This document shows, piece by piece, positions 12,165 to 23,199 of a stretch of DNA of 64,000 bases; within the stretch, counting starts at the first letter, position 1; the number at the start of each line of letters is the position of its first letter. The stretch is from Prunus persica. Its lineage: Eukaryota > Streptophyta > Magnoliopsida > Rosales > Rosaceae. The DNA lies in assembly GCF_000346465.2 (NCBI RefSeq), contig NC_034015.1:1157709-1221708 (forward strand). Direction: 5' to 3'. Under the pieces are notes generated by a model that saw only the letters and a list, made by a program, of their open reading frames with translations, had not been told where the DNA came from and made no database searches. The translations under genes and the position numbers were made by a program.

Positions 12165-13126
12165 GTCCTTGAGGAAAACAAAACATAAGAACGAAGACTC
12201 GAAACAAGTGGCCAACGCGCCAAACCGCCACCAAGTGTTTTGGAACTTATTGAACTGCCACTAAGTGGCCAACATGCCACCACCCGCCATGGGCAACGGT
12301 TGTGGCTTGAGTAATTTTCGGTGATAAGAAAAATCCAAAACCGCCTATCAATACCCATACCAATAGAACCAACACACCAAAGGGGGACAAATTTTGCTCT
12401 TGGACTATGGCCAAAAAGTGGCTAGAACAGGGTCAATCGAGCCCGAACCCGTGAGGGTTTTGGCCGAAATTTCCCGGACTCAATATAGCGGCTACGGTGA
12501 TAATCGACGTCCAGACCATAGGGGAAACACTAAGGGAGAGGAGAGCTACCTTTTCCAAGTGGTGGCGCAGCCTGAAGTCACTAGAGTTGTCCCAGGCGAT
12601 GAGGATCGGTTTTAGGCGATTTTTTACTTTGATCTAGAAGGCGTTCCACTTGTTTTCTGGGCGGGATATGGCGTGGGATGAGACGGGGAGGTGGAGGCAA
12701 GTCGATTGGGACTGATCTAGTGGCCTGAGATGGCCAGACGACAACAATTGCTGGTTGCATAGTGACGAGTTAGGGTTTGTCTCAAGGGAGGAGAGAGAGA
12801 GAGAGAGAACTGGAGAAAAGAGAGAGAGAGAGAAAGCGTGAGGGGCAAAACCGGGTTTCTGGGTTTTAAAACAATGTTTTTTCTAAAGGACCAAATTGCC
12901 TTTTTTTGTTTTTAGACCCTTATTTAACTGTCATAACTCAGAATTGAGCGTGCCGCCTCTCCATGAACTCGTATCGACAAGCTCTACGCAACAGTGCAAT
13001 TCAATTCCCCAAAATCCTTTCCAAATTAAAAGTGACCAATTTACCCTTACCCTTAAGGGTTTAAAAAAAAATGTAATTCCTTAATTAAATTTTTAATTAA
13101 TATTTATTTTAGGTCGGGATGTTACA
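12165..13126 (-). mobile_element. Truncated, reversed relative of the gypsy/LARD-like element
   Basis: Read on the minus strand from 13126 it begins TGTAACATCCCGACC and follows the first kilobase of the 5777-10089 element: the GGATTTTGGGGAATTGA block, the CT tract and the ACCGAAAATTACTCAAG block are in the same order. Homology fades near 12165. The far end is missing, so it is a broken or older relative. Confidence 0.75.
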
Positions 13127-14774
13127 TCTTGAGGCATAGAAAAGAATCAATCTGAGCCAGCTTCCCTCTTAGAGTACAGTGGTTTGATTAGAAGTCAGTT
13201 TATTCGAAGTGCATATTATTAATATATTCATCTTTCTATTAGGCTATTTCTCGCACTAATGGTGGCACGCTCACACAATTAAATCTCTTACCCTATTTAT
13301 AGGACTAAGGCAATTTTGGGATTATGTAATTGGTACTTAGGTGAAGGGGGTAAATTAAAACCCCAATGGATAGATGTATGACAATAATGATCAAATAAAC
13401 CTAGAGACAATATGATTAGTTAATAACTAGTCATAGGCCGGCTCGCTTCCAATCGGGTTAGGAGGTTAGAAGTCAGAAGTCGGGGAAAGCGCCCTATCTT
13501 GTTGGTTCTTCGTCTTTCGAACCTTAACCATGAAAGTCAGTCAATGTTGGCTTCCTCGATTACACAATTGACCACACGCATTCAACGGTAGCATAACACT
13601 TATGCAAAATACATCAAATATTCAAATCCCTACAAGCCTACAAGATAACTACGTGACAACCTAGGCACTCAAAAGGACCAGTCAATCTAGGCATCCCTTA
13701 TGCTAGCAACAACTTGAGTGATAGGTGTGTGAAACATTCATCAACATTTCATATATAACGCAAACAGTATGACTAGGCATATAAATCAAAGAAACACCCC
13801 AGAAATGTTTACCTAGAAACCCACCATTGGGAAAAACTAGGGATCATCACTCCGACCAGGCAATCCACCAAGTTAAGAAGGTTATTACAGAAAAAGTAAT
13901 CACAAGCTCAAGCAATCCTAGGTCTATTTAGGAAATGAGCACTACCTCCATATGCACCCTTCTTCTCCAAACTTAGTTGAGATAGTAGCTTGTCCTTCAT
14001 GGAATTGGCAGCTAGTCCATAAACTCCTTCATCCCATGGCAAGAATCTGATCTAGATATGAATGAGAATGTGGTTAACTAGCCTAGATGCAGATTTTGAA
14101 TAACAAAGATTTCAAAAAAAAATTTGAAAATCTCATTTTGGAAACCTCATATCTCACTCATCTCACCATTTGCAGAGGAGAAGAAGAAGATGACTCTCTT
14201 TCTTTCTCTAAAAAATGATGAATGAATGAGTGAAGAGGATTTTAAATATCAAAGCAGATTTTAAAAATCATTTTTCAAAATCTCATAATGAAAACCTAGA
14301 CTTCACTAAGAAGGAAGAAAAACAGAGAAGAAAGGCTCTCAAAATTCTATTTTTCTGTAAAACTGATGGCTACAATGTTGTAGCCTCCCTTTTTACCCAA
14401 AAAGAAATCTGCCCTAAATTCTCCTAGCTAGTAGCCACTCATTGACTTCATAATAGACAAAAACTTCATCAGGACAGAAAACCTATAGTTGGTAACCCAT
14501 GAGAAATTAAATGAGCTGGCAGTAACGAATGACTAGTCATCACATTGACTCGATATGTCCTAATATATATGCAATGCATGATTTACCTTTGAATATCTTG
14601 ATTGCATCGTGCCACTATTGATCTCAGGCACATTAATCATCTGAAACTAGACTATCCTAGTCTAATTAACCTAGAGGTTGATGAATTACATGTGCAATTA
14701 CAAAGTTGTCAAGGGAAGCTAAAAGCCTTAGCTAAACATAACCTAACATGTTAACACTACTAAGCACATAAGCA
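13127..14774. other. Non-coding, unidentified
   Basis: About 1.6 kb with no convincing open frame, RNA gene or element terminus. A 65-codon frame at 14230-14427 is AT-rich and low in complexity and is not supported as a gene. Confidence 0.4.
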
Positions 14775-14783
14775 TAAAAGCTT

Positions 14784-15690
14784 GGGTTTTTAACTATAGA
14801 GGTCCCTGAACTTTACCTCGAGTTTCAGTAGTCTCAAAACTTTTTTATGAGGCAATTAGATCGGCCAACTCGATAAATTGTTTTGATTGAATCCTTTCGT
14901 CACACTCTGTCAATATTAAGGGTAAATTAGACTTTTGACAACACAAACCTTATTCCCAACAACACCCTCATATCCCCGCGATTTGCCTTGCACTCTAACC
15001 CTTTGCAAGTGCACCCATCTTTCCTTTTGGGCTTATTTCAAAGGACTGGTCTAGATTGGGTACATAAGCCTTGCCAGAGGATTAAGTGGGAGCCTTTGAG
15101 TGGTGCTGCAATGGGCTGATTAGCCCTTTCATTGGTTTTGATTTTGTTAAGGGATGGTCTTCCATGCCCATATGTTTGTTAGTGTTGGTTGGCTTTTGTG
15201 GTTCTTAGTACTGTCTCTGGGTGGCTTCTGGTCTTTCAAGAATTACATTACACTTCTCCTTTATGGATTTTACAGTATAAATGGGATATGGTTGTTGCGG
15301 AATAGAAAATAGAGAAATTAGGAGAAAGGAGGAGGGAAGGGTTAGTTTTTTTTTTTTTTTGTTTGTTTGTTGAAAGCATGGCTAGAGTCTAGAGTATGAT
15401 GTCGTTTTAATTGGAAGAGTTGGGTGCTGGAAGAAGCTTCTGAGCTGATAAACAAAATGCCAATGGAACCAAGTTCTTGGGAATGGATGGTTGGCTAGGT
15501 CAGCTTAGGAGACACCTGCTCTGGAAATGATGCTTTTAGCCCTCACTTTGATGACCAAATTGATAGACTATCACTGTAGGAGCTAATTGCAACTACTTGT
15601 CGAGTTGGCAGACCTAATTGCCCCAAAAAAAAGTTTCATGACTCAATTGAAACTCGAGGTAAATTTATGGACCTCTACAATTAAAAACCC
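14784..15690. mobile_element. Mutator-like element (Pack-MULE)
   Basis: The termini GGGTTTTTAAC and its counterpart ATTAAAAACCC lead into long inverted repeats of roughly 100 bp that share AGAGGTCC and CCTCGAGTTTCA blocks. A perfect 9-bp duplication TAAAAGCTT (14775-14783 and 15691-15699) is the Mutator hallmark. No transposase is present. The interior carries a degraded PPR gene fragment, so this is a Pack-MULE. Confidence 0.85.
15390..15497 (+). pseudogene. Captured PPR protein fragment
   Basis: One frame gives GRVG just before 15421. A one-base shift then gives LEEASELINKMPMEPSSW, ending at a stop at about 15495. This is the conserved tail of plant PPR proteins (usual pattern LGRAGLLEEA...NKMPMEP). 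PPR proteins are organellar RNA-binding factors. Only 30-40 residues are left, with a frameshift and stops, inside a Mutator-like element, so it is a captured gene scrap. Confidence 0.7.
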
Positions 15691-15820
15691 TAAAAGCTTT
15701 ATGATTGCAAAGTGGCTACACAAATGTTTATTTCTTTGATTTGGCATTACTGAGTGATATTGACGGTCTTTTTCATTATATATAAATGCGTAGGAGATTT
15801 TGATGAATAACTAAAGGAAA

Positions 15821-15948
15821 ATGCTAAGGAAACGAACTTTAGAGACCAACTTGTGTACTATTTCTGCAATAGAGATGTGACCCATTGTATGGGTGGGCTC
15901 CACCTCTATTATATATAAGTTGGTATCTAAAGATGGTCTCCCTAGTAT
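15821..15948. mobile_element. Small MITE
   Basis: About 128 bp with imperfect inverted termini of about 32 bp. The left end reads ATGCTAAGGAAACGA; the right end, inverted, reads ATACTAGGGAGACCA. Both continue into TACCAACTT/GACCAACTT. No coding sequence. The superfamily is not certain because the target duplication is unclear. Confidence 0.6.
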
Positions 15949-16825
15949 GACCTATAATTAAAAGAGTAGTCTTATACAAAGTATTTATCATTGGAAGTTT
16001 ACAAATACCAAGGGCAGCCCAGGCATGGTGCAAGTGGAGCCACTCCATAGCCCCGTGCTTTTTGAGGGCCGCCGAAATTTTTTTACTTTATATTATATAA
16101 ATTAATTTTATAAAAACGTTATATATACTCCATCATACAACACATTGACATAAAAAGTGTATTTGGTGAAGCTTGTTTCTAGCGCATGTCCCTTTGTACC
16201 AGACAAGGCCCAAGTTCGAGTCTTAGTGATGTCATTCTATTTGTATTTTTATTCTTTTTTCATTATAGCAACAAAATTTAAAATAGTTTATAGAAAATAA
16301 GCACTTGGAAAAAAAAAACACAAAGAGAAAAGATCCAACTAAACAAACAGCAGTATATATCACACACAAAAAAAAGTACTTTCTTCCATTCAAAACAATA
16401 CAAAACAAAAAAATTCATGCCTTCTTCTTTCTCTTGAACTCTTATGAATTTGAGTTGTGATTGTTATTACATGCTAATTGATGATAAATTTTTGTTATAA
16501 AAAAAATTGTTTTATGACATTAAGTCATGACAAATTTATTTTTAGTATTTACATATTAGATTATGTTAGGGCTCTAATTTAAGTGTTGCACAGCCAGGCG
16601 CTCAAAATTTCTGAACCAGGCTTGACAATACTACTCAGTTATATTGATCACTTACTTCTATTTTAATATATTGTGTTAAAAGGGCATCAGCTAAGTTTCT
16701 CCGCATGCCTTGTTTTAAAGAAATGCAAAGACAGAAAAGAAAGACAGGTTAGGAATATGAAACATGCTAAGAAATATTCTCTTCTGGACCAACCTACACG
16801 AAACCTGTAATTCCATCCGTTCCGG

Positions 16826-16826
<1 letters not shown>
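15949..16826. other. Upstream region of the second RTM2-like gene
   Basis: AT-rich sequence without a supportable gene. Segments at about 16013-16090 and 16580-16630 (GGGCAGCCCAGGC and AGCCAGGCGCTC words) look like decayed hAT ends but lack a duplication, so I do not call an element. Confidence 0.35.
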
Positions 16827-16872
<46 letters not shown>

Positions 16873-16891
16873 AGAGAGAGAGAGAGAGAGA
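16827..16891. repeat. TA and GA microsatellites just upstream of the start codon
   Basis: A TA run (16827-16865) is followed by a GA run (about 16872-16891), ending about 28 bp before the ATG at 16920. It probably lies in the 5' UTR or core promoter of the gene. Confidence 0.9.
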
Positions 16892-16919
16892 AAAAGAAAA
16901 GCAAACTTAAGCGGTTGCC

Positions 16920-17966
16920 ATGGATTCCAACGGTGAAGTCGTTAGCATTATACGTTCTTATGAGGATTTCATGCCTTACTGCAAGTTCCAAAGAGAGGAA
17001 CGATACGATACATACCAGATTCCTCTCCATGGTAATTTCCTATTTTAATTTTTTTTTTTCTAGATATCCTTGTGTTTATTGTTTATAGTTCCTTTTATTA
17101 TGGTCCGGACGTGATGCATTGCTTTATAAGGACAATATGCTTGAAAATGCTATGATAAAAGGAACAAAAGTATCTGAATATATAAGCTTGGAAAGGTATT
17201 AGTTAGGCTAGTAGGAAAGTCAGTGATATTGGAAATTATGGATACGTATATTAATCGCCAAATGTGTAATTTAATAGTATTTCCTTCTAATGTACCCACC
17301 ACCCGAGTTCGAATCCCTCAACGTGTAGATTAGAGTAGTATCATTATCATCTTGTCCAAAAAAAGAGAAGAAAATACAGTACTATAGCTTGCAATTTACA
17401 AATTAAAAAAATCAACTTTTGAATCTAAAGAATAAAGCTTCATTAGAGGAGAATCGAGGAAAGAGCAAAATATCATCTAGTGAGTCTATATAAAGTTCAC
17501 TCTCATTAATCTTTGTCTCAAGAAATTGAGTTACTTATAACTAGGTTTGGAAGGTAATGATTTCTTCTTGTATAATTTGCATCGGTACGTATTAGGTTTC
17601 AAGATTGCGCAATTCAATGTATGCTTGAATGAGGAGAAAGAGACCATAAACATTGAAGGCCAACGTCCTGTGGATGGAACCAGATGGATTCGTTTCCGCC
17701 AAGAATTCAAAGTGCCTTGTGATGTTTATAACACCAAGGATATTCATGCAAGGTTTGGTTATGGCGTTCTTTCCATAAGGCTGCCAAAAAAGAAACCTTC
17801 AAATGACGCATCTGATTCAGTTGTCAACAAAAGTTTGCTTTCGAGGCTGAAAACTAGTAAAATGGCGATCCTGAGAATTGCAATAGCTGTTGTTGTGGGC
17901 GTGGCTGTTGGAGGTTACGTAATCTTCAAATGCTTTCCATCTAAGCACGCTATTGAGAAGCACTAA
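16920..17966 (+). CDS. RTM2-like small HSP with membrane anchor
   Basis: Two exons, 16920-17031 and 17596-17966, encode 160 residues. The 564-bp intron has GT-AG borders and splits a glycine codon (phase 1). Exon 1 starts MDSNGEVV. The HSP20/alpha-crystallin-like part spans about residues 15-100 and ends in GYGVLSIRLPKK, the typical G-x-L-x-I/V strand of this fold. Residues about 129-150 (around AVVVGVAVGGYVIF) form one membrane-spanning helix, followed by a short basic tail. RTM2 in Arabidopsis has this architecture and limits systemic movement of potyviruses; many paralogues have no known role. The gene at 21090-22384 has the same intron position, so the two are tandem duplicates. The frame is intact. 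Antiviral function is not shown by the sequence. Confidence 0.85.
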
Positions 17967-18146
17967 TCAATTAAAACTCGTATGAGTCTAGTGCCTTTGT
18001 TAATATTCATATAGGCATTTCTAGTTGCATATACTTGCTTTATACAAACGGGTAATATTATAATATAGCCTTTGTTTATGGTTCATTTTCTCTGAGGGTT
18101 CTATGGCTGTGGGTCCTCTCATAATCTAAAAGTTATGCCAATCAAT

Positions 18147-18185
<39 letters not shown>

Positions 18186-19307
18186 TTAATACAAGCTATA
18201 GTAACTACAACACGGGGTAGTGGCGGAGGCAGAAACCTTTTACAGAGGGGCACCTTATATATTGAAATATATTTTTCTTTACTGTGACATTATAATTAAT
18301 ATTTTACTTGATACAAAATTGTTAAATTTGATTACTATACTCTATTAATTTAAATATCATATTAATTATCTACTCATCAATACTAGCAAAAGATATTAAA
18401 TGTACTTCGTTAAATATACACACTAAGAAAATACGAATTATAGTTTATTACTTCAATTTTCATTTATGCTGCAAAATTTTCCTACATTAACGATCTATAG
18501 AAGCCATATCATTCTCCAAAAAAACGTCATATCACTATTAGGAATACATATTCATGAAGGGTTTTTAACTTAAGTAATTCCTGAATTTATACCTGATTTA
18601 TAATTTTGTCCTCAAATGTGTTTTTGGAGGTTATGGGGTCTCCCAACTCTTTCATTCATCCATATTGAGTGCTTCAGTCACATTCCATCAATTTGGCTAT
18701 CAATTTGAGGGTTAAGACAAGCCATCTTGCCTAAAATATTAATAAATAATGAAAATTTAAAGCAAAATATAAATTGAAAAGAAAAATAAACCAAACCGTC
18801 CATCTACATTTTCTGTGTAGCGATATGAATAGGGTTTGGTATGAGGATGAGATATTATGAAGATGAGGCTGGGTTGGGAGGTCACTTCTGTTAAATTTCA
18901 AAGAAACGGGTCAACGACTCACTACTAACAACACTGATATTATCTCTAACTTAACCACCTACAAAGCCCAATAGGTGTGCGGTTTTATCACAAAAGGCTT
19001 CGGTGATATTAATATTGAAACCATTCATTATATCTTATATTTTATTTAGTCAAGTTTCCGATATGGAATTTATATTCTTCAACACGCCCCCTCACGTGGA
19101 ACCATCACATAGTGAGCCACACATTGAGCCAAGTCAATATTGGAGTCAAACATTCAAGCCCAACATGTGAACACCACATATTGGGTAAGGGGTAGAGGTA
19201 AACATTCAAACCCAACAGTGAACACCACATATTGGGTAAGGGTAAAGGCCCAATTCAGGCCCAGTCAATCTACTACACTACGGCTTTCTAAGACTGTCAG
19301 TGCGTAG
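17967..19307. other. Intergenic with repeat debris
   Basis: Contains an AT microsatellite at 18151-18182, a GTAGTGGCGGAGGCAG word near 18216 typical of hAT-type ends but without a partner, and an unpaired GGGTTTTTAACTT start near 18559 like the Mutator-like termini at 14784. From about 18892 to 19260 it holds TRIM/LTR-like sequence with CAACACGCCCCCTCACGTG and an imperfect tandem repeat around CACCACATATTGGG. No gene seen. Confidence 0.4.
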
Positions 19308-19839
19308 TAGGGGTGGGCATCGGGACCGGAAAACCGGAACACCGAACCGAACCGGTGAAAAAAAACCGGAAAAAAAAGCGGTTGACCAAAAAAGTCAACA
19401 AACCGGACCGGAACCGGACCGAACAGGTTCCAACCGGTTCCAGTTCTGATTTTACATCTCTCCGCACCGGACCGGACCGAACCGGACTGGTCATATATTT
19501 TATATTTATATTTTTACAAAATTTTAAAATCTAATGCCATTTTTTAACTTCTATAATCACTAATTTTTCAAGTTCAACTTCAAAAAATTTCTAAATGTAT
19601 GAATTGGATTATTTGTTCATTTTTAAGCTAAAAAAATAAGTTATTTATTATAATTTTTTTATTAAAAAAAAATAATAAATTAATAATCCGGTTCAAAACC
19701 GGAACCGGTCAGAACCGAACCGGCCGGTTTTCGAAATTTTTTTTGCCTAAACCGGACCAAACCGGACCGGTTAAATAATACCGGTTTCGGTTCCGGTTTG
19801 AGGTGAGAACCGGACCAAACCGGACCGCGCCCACCCCTA
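19308..19839. mobile_element. Non-autonomous hAT element
   Basis: The ends TAGGGGTGGGCA and CGCCCACCCCTA are inverted and flanked by a perfect 8-bp duplication GTGCGTAG (19300-19307 and 19840-19847). It is 532 bp. Subterminal regions are packed with ACCGGAACCGG-like words in both orientations. No transposase. The ends resemble those of the 8079-9017 element but the internal words differ, so it is a different hAT family. Confidence 0.9.
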
Positions 19840-19847
19840 GTGCGTAG

Positions 19848-19954
19848 CCTTCATTCTACTATACTATGAAAAGGTTACGAAGTCACTTAGCTCAACGACT
19901 TTAGGAGAGTAAGGGGGCAACGCCATACCTATGCACCTCATAATTTAAATATGC

Positions 19955-20013
<59 letters not shown>

Positions 20014-21089
20014 CAAATTAGCTTATTTGAGAGACACCTTTATATGGCTCATTTTTACATAACGAGTATAGATAAATTATCTCTTTTTAAATAGGGTAGT
20101 TTAGAAAGTGGGTTTCCTTCCTATTTCTTTCTTAAATTTTTTAAATATTGTCTGAGTTTCGAGAAAAATCTTAGATGTAACTTGTTGTATGCAACCATTT
20201 GCCTATTCCTCAACTAATCATATGAGAAATTAAGTCAACTGGCCAACTTAATAAAAGAATTTGCAAATGTACCATATATATGACTAACTTCATCAATTTA
20301 GTCCAAAAAGTAGTACATGCTTCGCGCACCGCACTTCAAGAAAAGTTTTTTTTTTTTGGTCAAGCACGCTTGAAGAAAAGTGTACGTTGATATTTTGGAC
20401 CTCAAAAAAAAACAAAAAACCATTGAAAAAGAGCCACATGCAAATGGCATGTTACGTTTGGCACAAAATTAATATGGATGAAGGCTATATAGGTGGTTCA
20501 TTGCAATAAAATTTTAGTTGCGGTGGGAATGTGATTCAATTTTGAATTTTAATTTCCCCTAATATTTTAAATAGAAAAAATTAAAAATCCCTAAATTTGA
20601 ATTGATTAAACTAATAATAAAGCACTTTTGAGAAATCAATTGGCTCTTTGTTTAATGATATTTCTCTCTGTTAGTTTATTAATTTTATAAAGGTTTGAGG
20701 TTTTATTTCCTAAATCAAATTTTTTTGCTAAAATACGCATGTTACTTGTAAATTCTATTTTAGAGTATAGTATCAATAAACATATATTCATATTATAAAA
20801 CGTGGACCGAAAATACTACGTGCTAGTGCAGTGGTGCTGGATAAGAAAGAGAGGTTAAGAATAATTACGTAAACGTGAGCAAAGGAAGGCCCATATATAT
20901 GCGAAAGAGCTACCTAGCTTTCGAAACAAAGCAAACGAAAAGAAAGGAATGATTCTATTACCATTTGGTAAAGTCTATATAGTTTGCTTTGTTGGCAAAG
21001 TATAAATGGACCTATACTTAATTCATAGCTAGAGCACACTTAATATCTCTCTTCCATAAGAAACTAGGTATTAATGTAGGCATCCTCCC
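19848..21089. other. Intergenic and promoter of the third RTM2-like gene
   Basis: AT-rich, with a TA run (19955-19980) followed by a GA run (19981-20010), the same pair of simple repeats as upstream of the 16920 gene. A TATATATGC stretch near 20893 could act as a TATA box, about 200 bp before the start. No other gene seen. Confidence 0.45.
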
Positions 21090-22384
21090 ATGGACACCAA
21101 ATCTAATTATTACGATTATTTTGAACCCTTTTGCAAATGGCAAAGTGGGGAAATCAGCAACACTCTGAGAGTCCATCTCCAAGGTAATATAATTTACTCA
21201 TCCCTTTGAAGTTTTGGATGGGCAGAGGTAGATATTTCTTTTTCTTTTTCTTTTCTTAATTGGCTATGTAATTAAGGATCGGGGATTTCAGAAGCCCTAA
21301 CTTTGCAGAAAAACTTGCTTGCAATCAGGATACCTTTGTTTTGCTATTTCCGGCCAATAATACTATGACACGTGAAAAAGTTACTAAATTTAAGTAGGCA
21401 CTAAAGACTTTGATTTCTCGCAACGGTATAGATTGTAGCTAATTCGGTTAAAACATCAAGATTTTATTAGATTTTATTTCTTTTTGCGGTTTATTGTTTG
21501 GCTGAACTGTGTAGAGGTTGGAGTGGGCTCTAGCGAATTCCGATTTGGTGCAAATTTGATAAGGTACCCCTACTCTCCCACATATATTCGCCCACCCTTC
21601 GTAAATTTTATAAGCTACGTAACCCATATACTCCCACAACTCTGCAGCCACTGATTGTATTTTATTCCACAAAGCCAAGAATAAACTTGTTTGGTTTCTA
21701 ATTTCTCTAGAGCAATTGAAGAATCTATTATAATATAGAAGAAAGAAAAACAAATTTTGCCCAGCCCTCCTATTTAAATTCCTGGTTCACCCTCCTAATC
21801 CCGAATTATTATTATATAAGTATATAGCATGATTTAAAACCCAAATCTTTCTTAGTCAGTGGGGAGGTTGGGGGTTAAAAAGAGGGGGTTTGGATTAGAA
21901 TAGGTTAAGAGTTTGTATCCATCCCAGTGTATAAAATAAAATAGCAATCTGATCTCTTTCCAATCTATGATTTTTCCTCATTCCTTGGGCGCCTTTTTAT
22001 TAAGTAGATTTCAGTTTCCTTTGAACTTTTGCAGGCTTCCAACGGGATCAAATAAACGTGCAGGTCAAGTTTGGCAAAATATTGATCGAAGGAGAACGTG
22101 AATATGTTTTGGAAGGAACCTCAGCAACAAGATGGAAGCGCTTCAGCAAAGAAATACCACTTGAAAGAAGAGAATACAAGCTGTGCAATATGAAAACAAA
22201 ATTTGAAGCAGGTGTTCTTTCTATAATTCTGCCTAAGAAAGTTCATAAAGCAGATCAACTTGGCCTGAGTAAATTAGTCTCAACGTTGAATGTTACGAGG
22301 ACTACTGTGGAAGTCATGCTAGCAGTTTCCATGGGGTTGGCTGTTGGGGCATATGGAACATACAAATTAATATTCCCAAATTAA
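21090..22384 (+). CDS. RTM2-like small HSP with membrane anchor
   Basis: Two exons, 21090-21183 and 22035-22384, encode 147 residues. The 851-bp intron has GT-AG borders and splits a glycine codon in phase 1, as in the 16920 gene. The protein starts MDTKSNYYDYFEPFCKW. The HSP20-like section runs to about residue 97 and ends in AGVLSIILPKK. The anchor is near residues 123-143 (around MLAVSMGLAVGAYGTYK), with a very short tail. It shares the P[FY]C[K]-x-[FW]Q start and the intron site with its neighbour but is otherwise quite diverged, so the duplication is not recent. The frame is intact. Assigned to the RTM2-like family; a role in limiting virus movement is possible but unproven. Confidence 0.85.
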
Positions 22385-22474
22385 TATTTCTTTTTGGTGT
22401 TAATTTTTTTTAATTGATTTGGGTTGTAGATGTAGAGTCTGTATAAGCTGATCAAAATTACTCATCAATATTGA

Positions 22475-22594
22475 CGCTGAAAAGTTCATCCAATATGCCT
22501 CGAATAAGAGACAAAATTGAAGACCGCCTATGGTCGGCTTACAATTTTCACTATGTTGCCAATGCAAGTATGGTCGGCTTAAATATTATGCTTT
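22475..22594 (+). repeat. Dispersed 110-120 bp repeat, copy 1
   Basis: Shares GCCTCGAAT...GAGACAAAATTGA, GACCGCCTATGGTCGGC and TATGGTCGGCT blocks in the same order with 34842-34951. It lies 90 bp after the stop codon of the third RTM2-like gene. Possibly a short MITE or SINE-like fragment. Confidence 0.6.
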
Positions 22595-22618
22595 GGTACA
22601 CATCAAGTAGCATTATAT

Positions 22619-23023
22619 TGTAAGACAATTCATTGTCTTAATCCACGAATTGTGGTCTTTTAATCATATGAGGACTCAAGTAGTTTGTTTGATCAAGAGC
22701 TAAAACTCTAGCTTATCGGATTATCTCTTGTGCAAAGCTAGTTTAATTAAAATATAAGAGCTAAGAGACTTCCTAATTCTATATAGATTGAAAACAACCT
22801 AATCTAATGCAAATAGAACACTTGGCTGCTACTTGATGGGCAAGGCATTCGAGTAATGCAATATATAGTAGTCCCTTCCATTGAAGCAAAACACACTCAA
22901 ACAGTTTCTCACCCCCATCTAGAAAGAGAGTACCAAGGTGTTGCATAGGTGAAGAAGATCCTCTATTTCAATCATGTTGGATCAAGGTTAGGATTAAGAT
23001 ATAAAGTCTAGTTAAGATTTACA
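22619..23023 (+). mobile_element. Solo copia LTR
   Basis: 405 bp, starting TGTAAGACAATTC and ending AAGATTTACA, flanked by TATAT on both sides (22614-22618 and 23024-23028). The start and end resemble those of the LTRs at 54425-54856 (TGTAAGATAG...AGTTTACA) and it has nearly the same length. A TATATA stretch lies near 22861-22868. Like the 54425 LTR it contains, close to its end, an ATG followed by GAT CAA G and then GTTAG. The AT-rich duplication is weak evidence by itself. Confidence 0.6.
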
Positions 23024-23199
23024 TATATTATATAGGCTTAATTACTGTCCTTGAAACTTAAAGCGACCCAAAGTGCTCCCTTGACCAAGGTTTGGTGTTT
23101 CATTTTGCCCCCACCGTTAACTTTGTTAAAAATTCTGTTAAAAACACTGACATAGAACGAATGGGACCCATCTTTTTGCTGAAATGTATGCCATATAAG

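Noticed and set aside
16013..16625. Additional hAT element
   Set aside because: Terminal-like words are present on both sides, but the ends do not pair well and no 8-bp duplication is visible.
19297..19534. Open frames over the hAT element
   Set aside because: Produced by repeated ACCGGAACCGG words in the element termini, on both strands.
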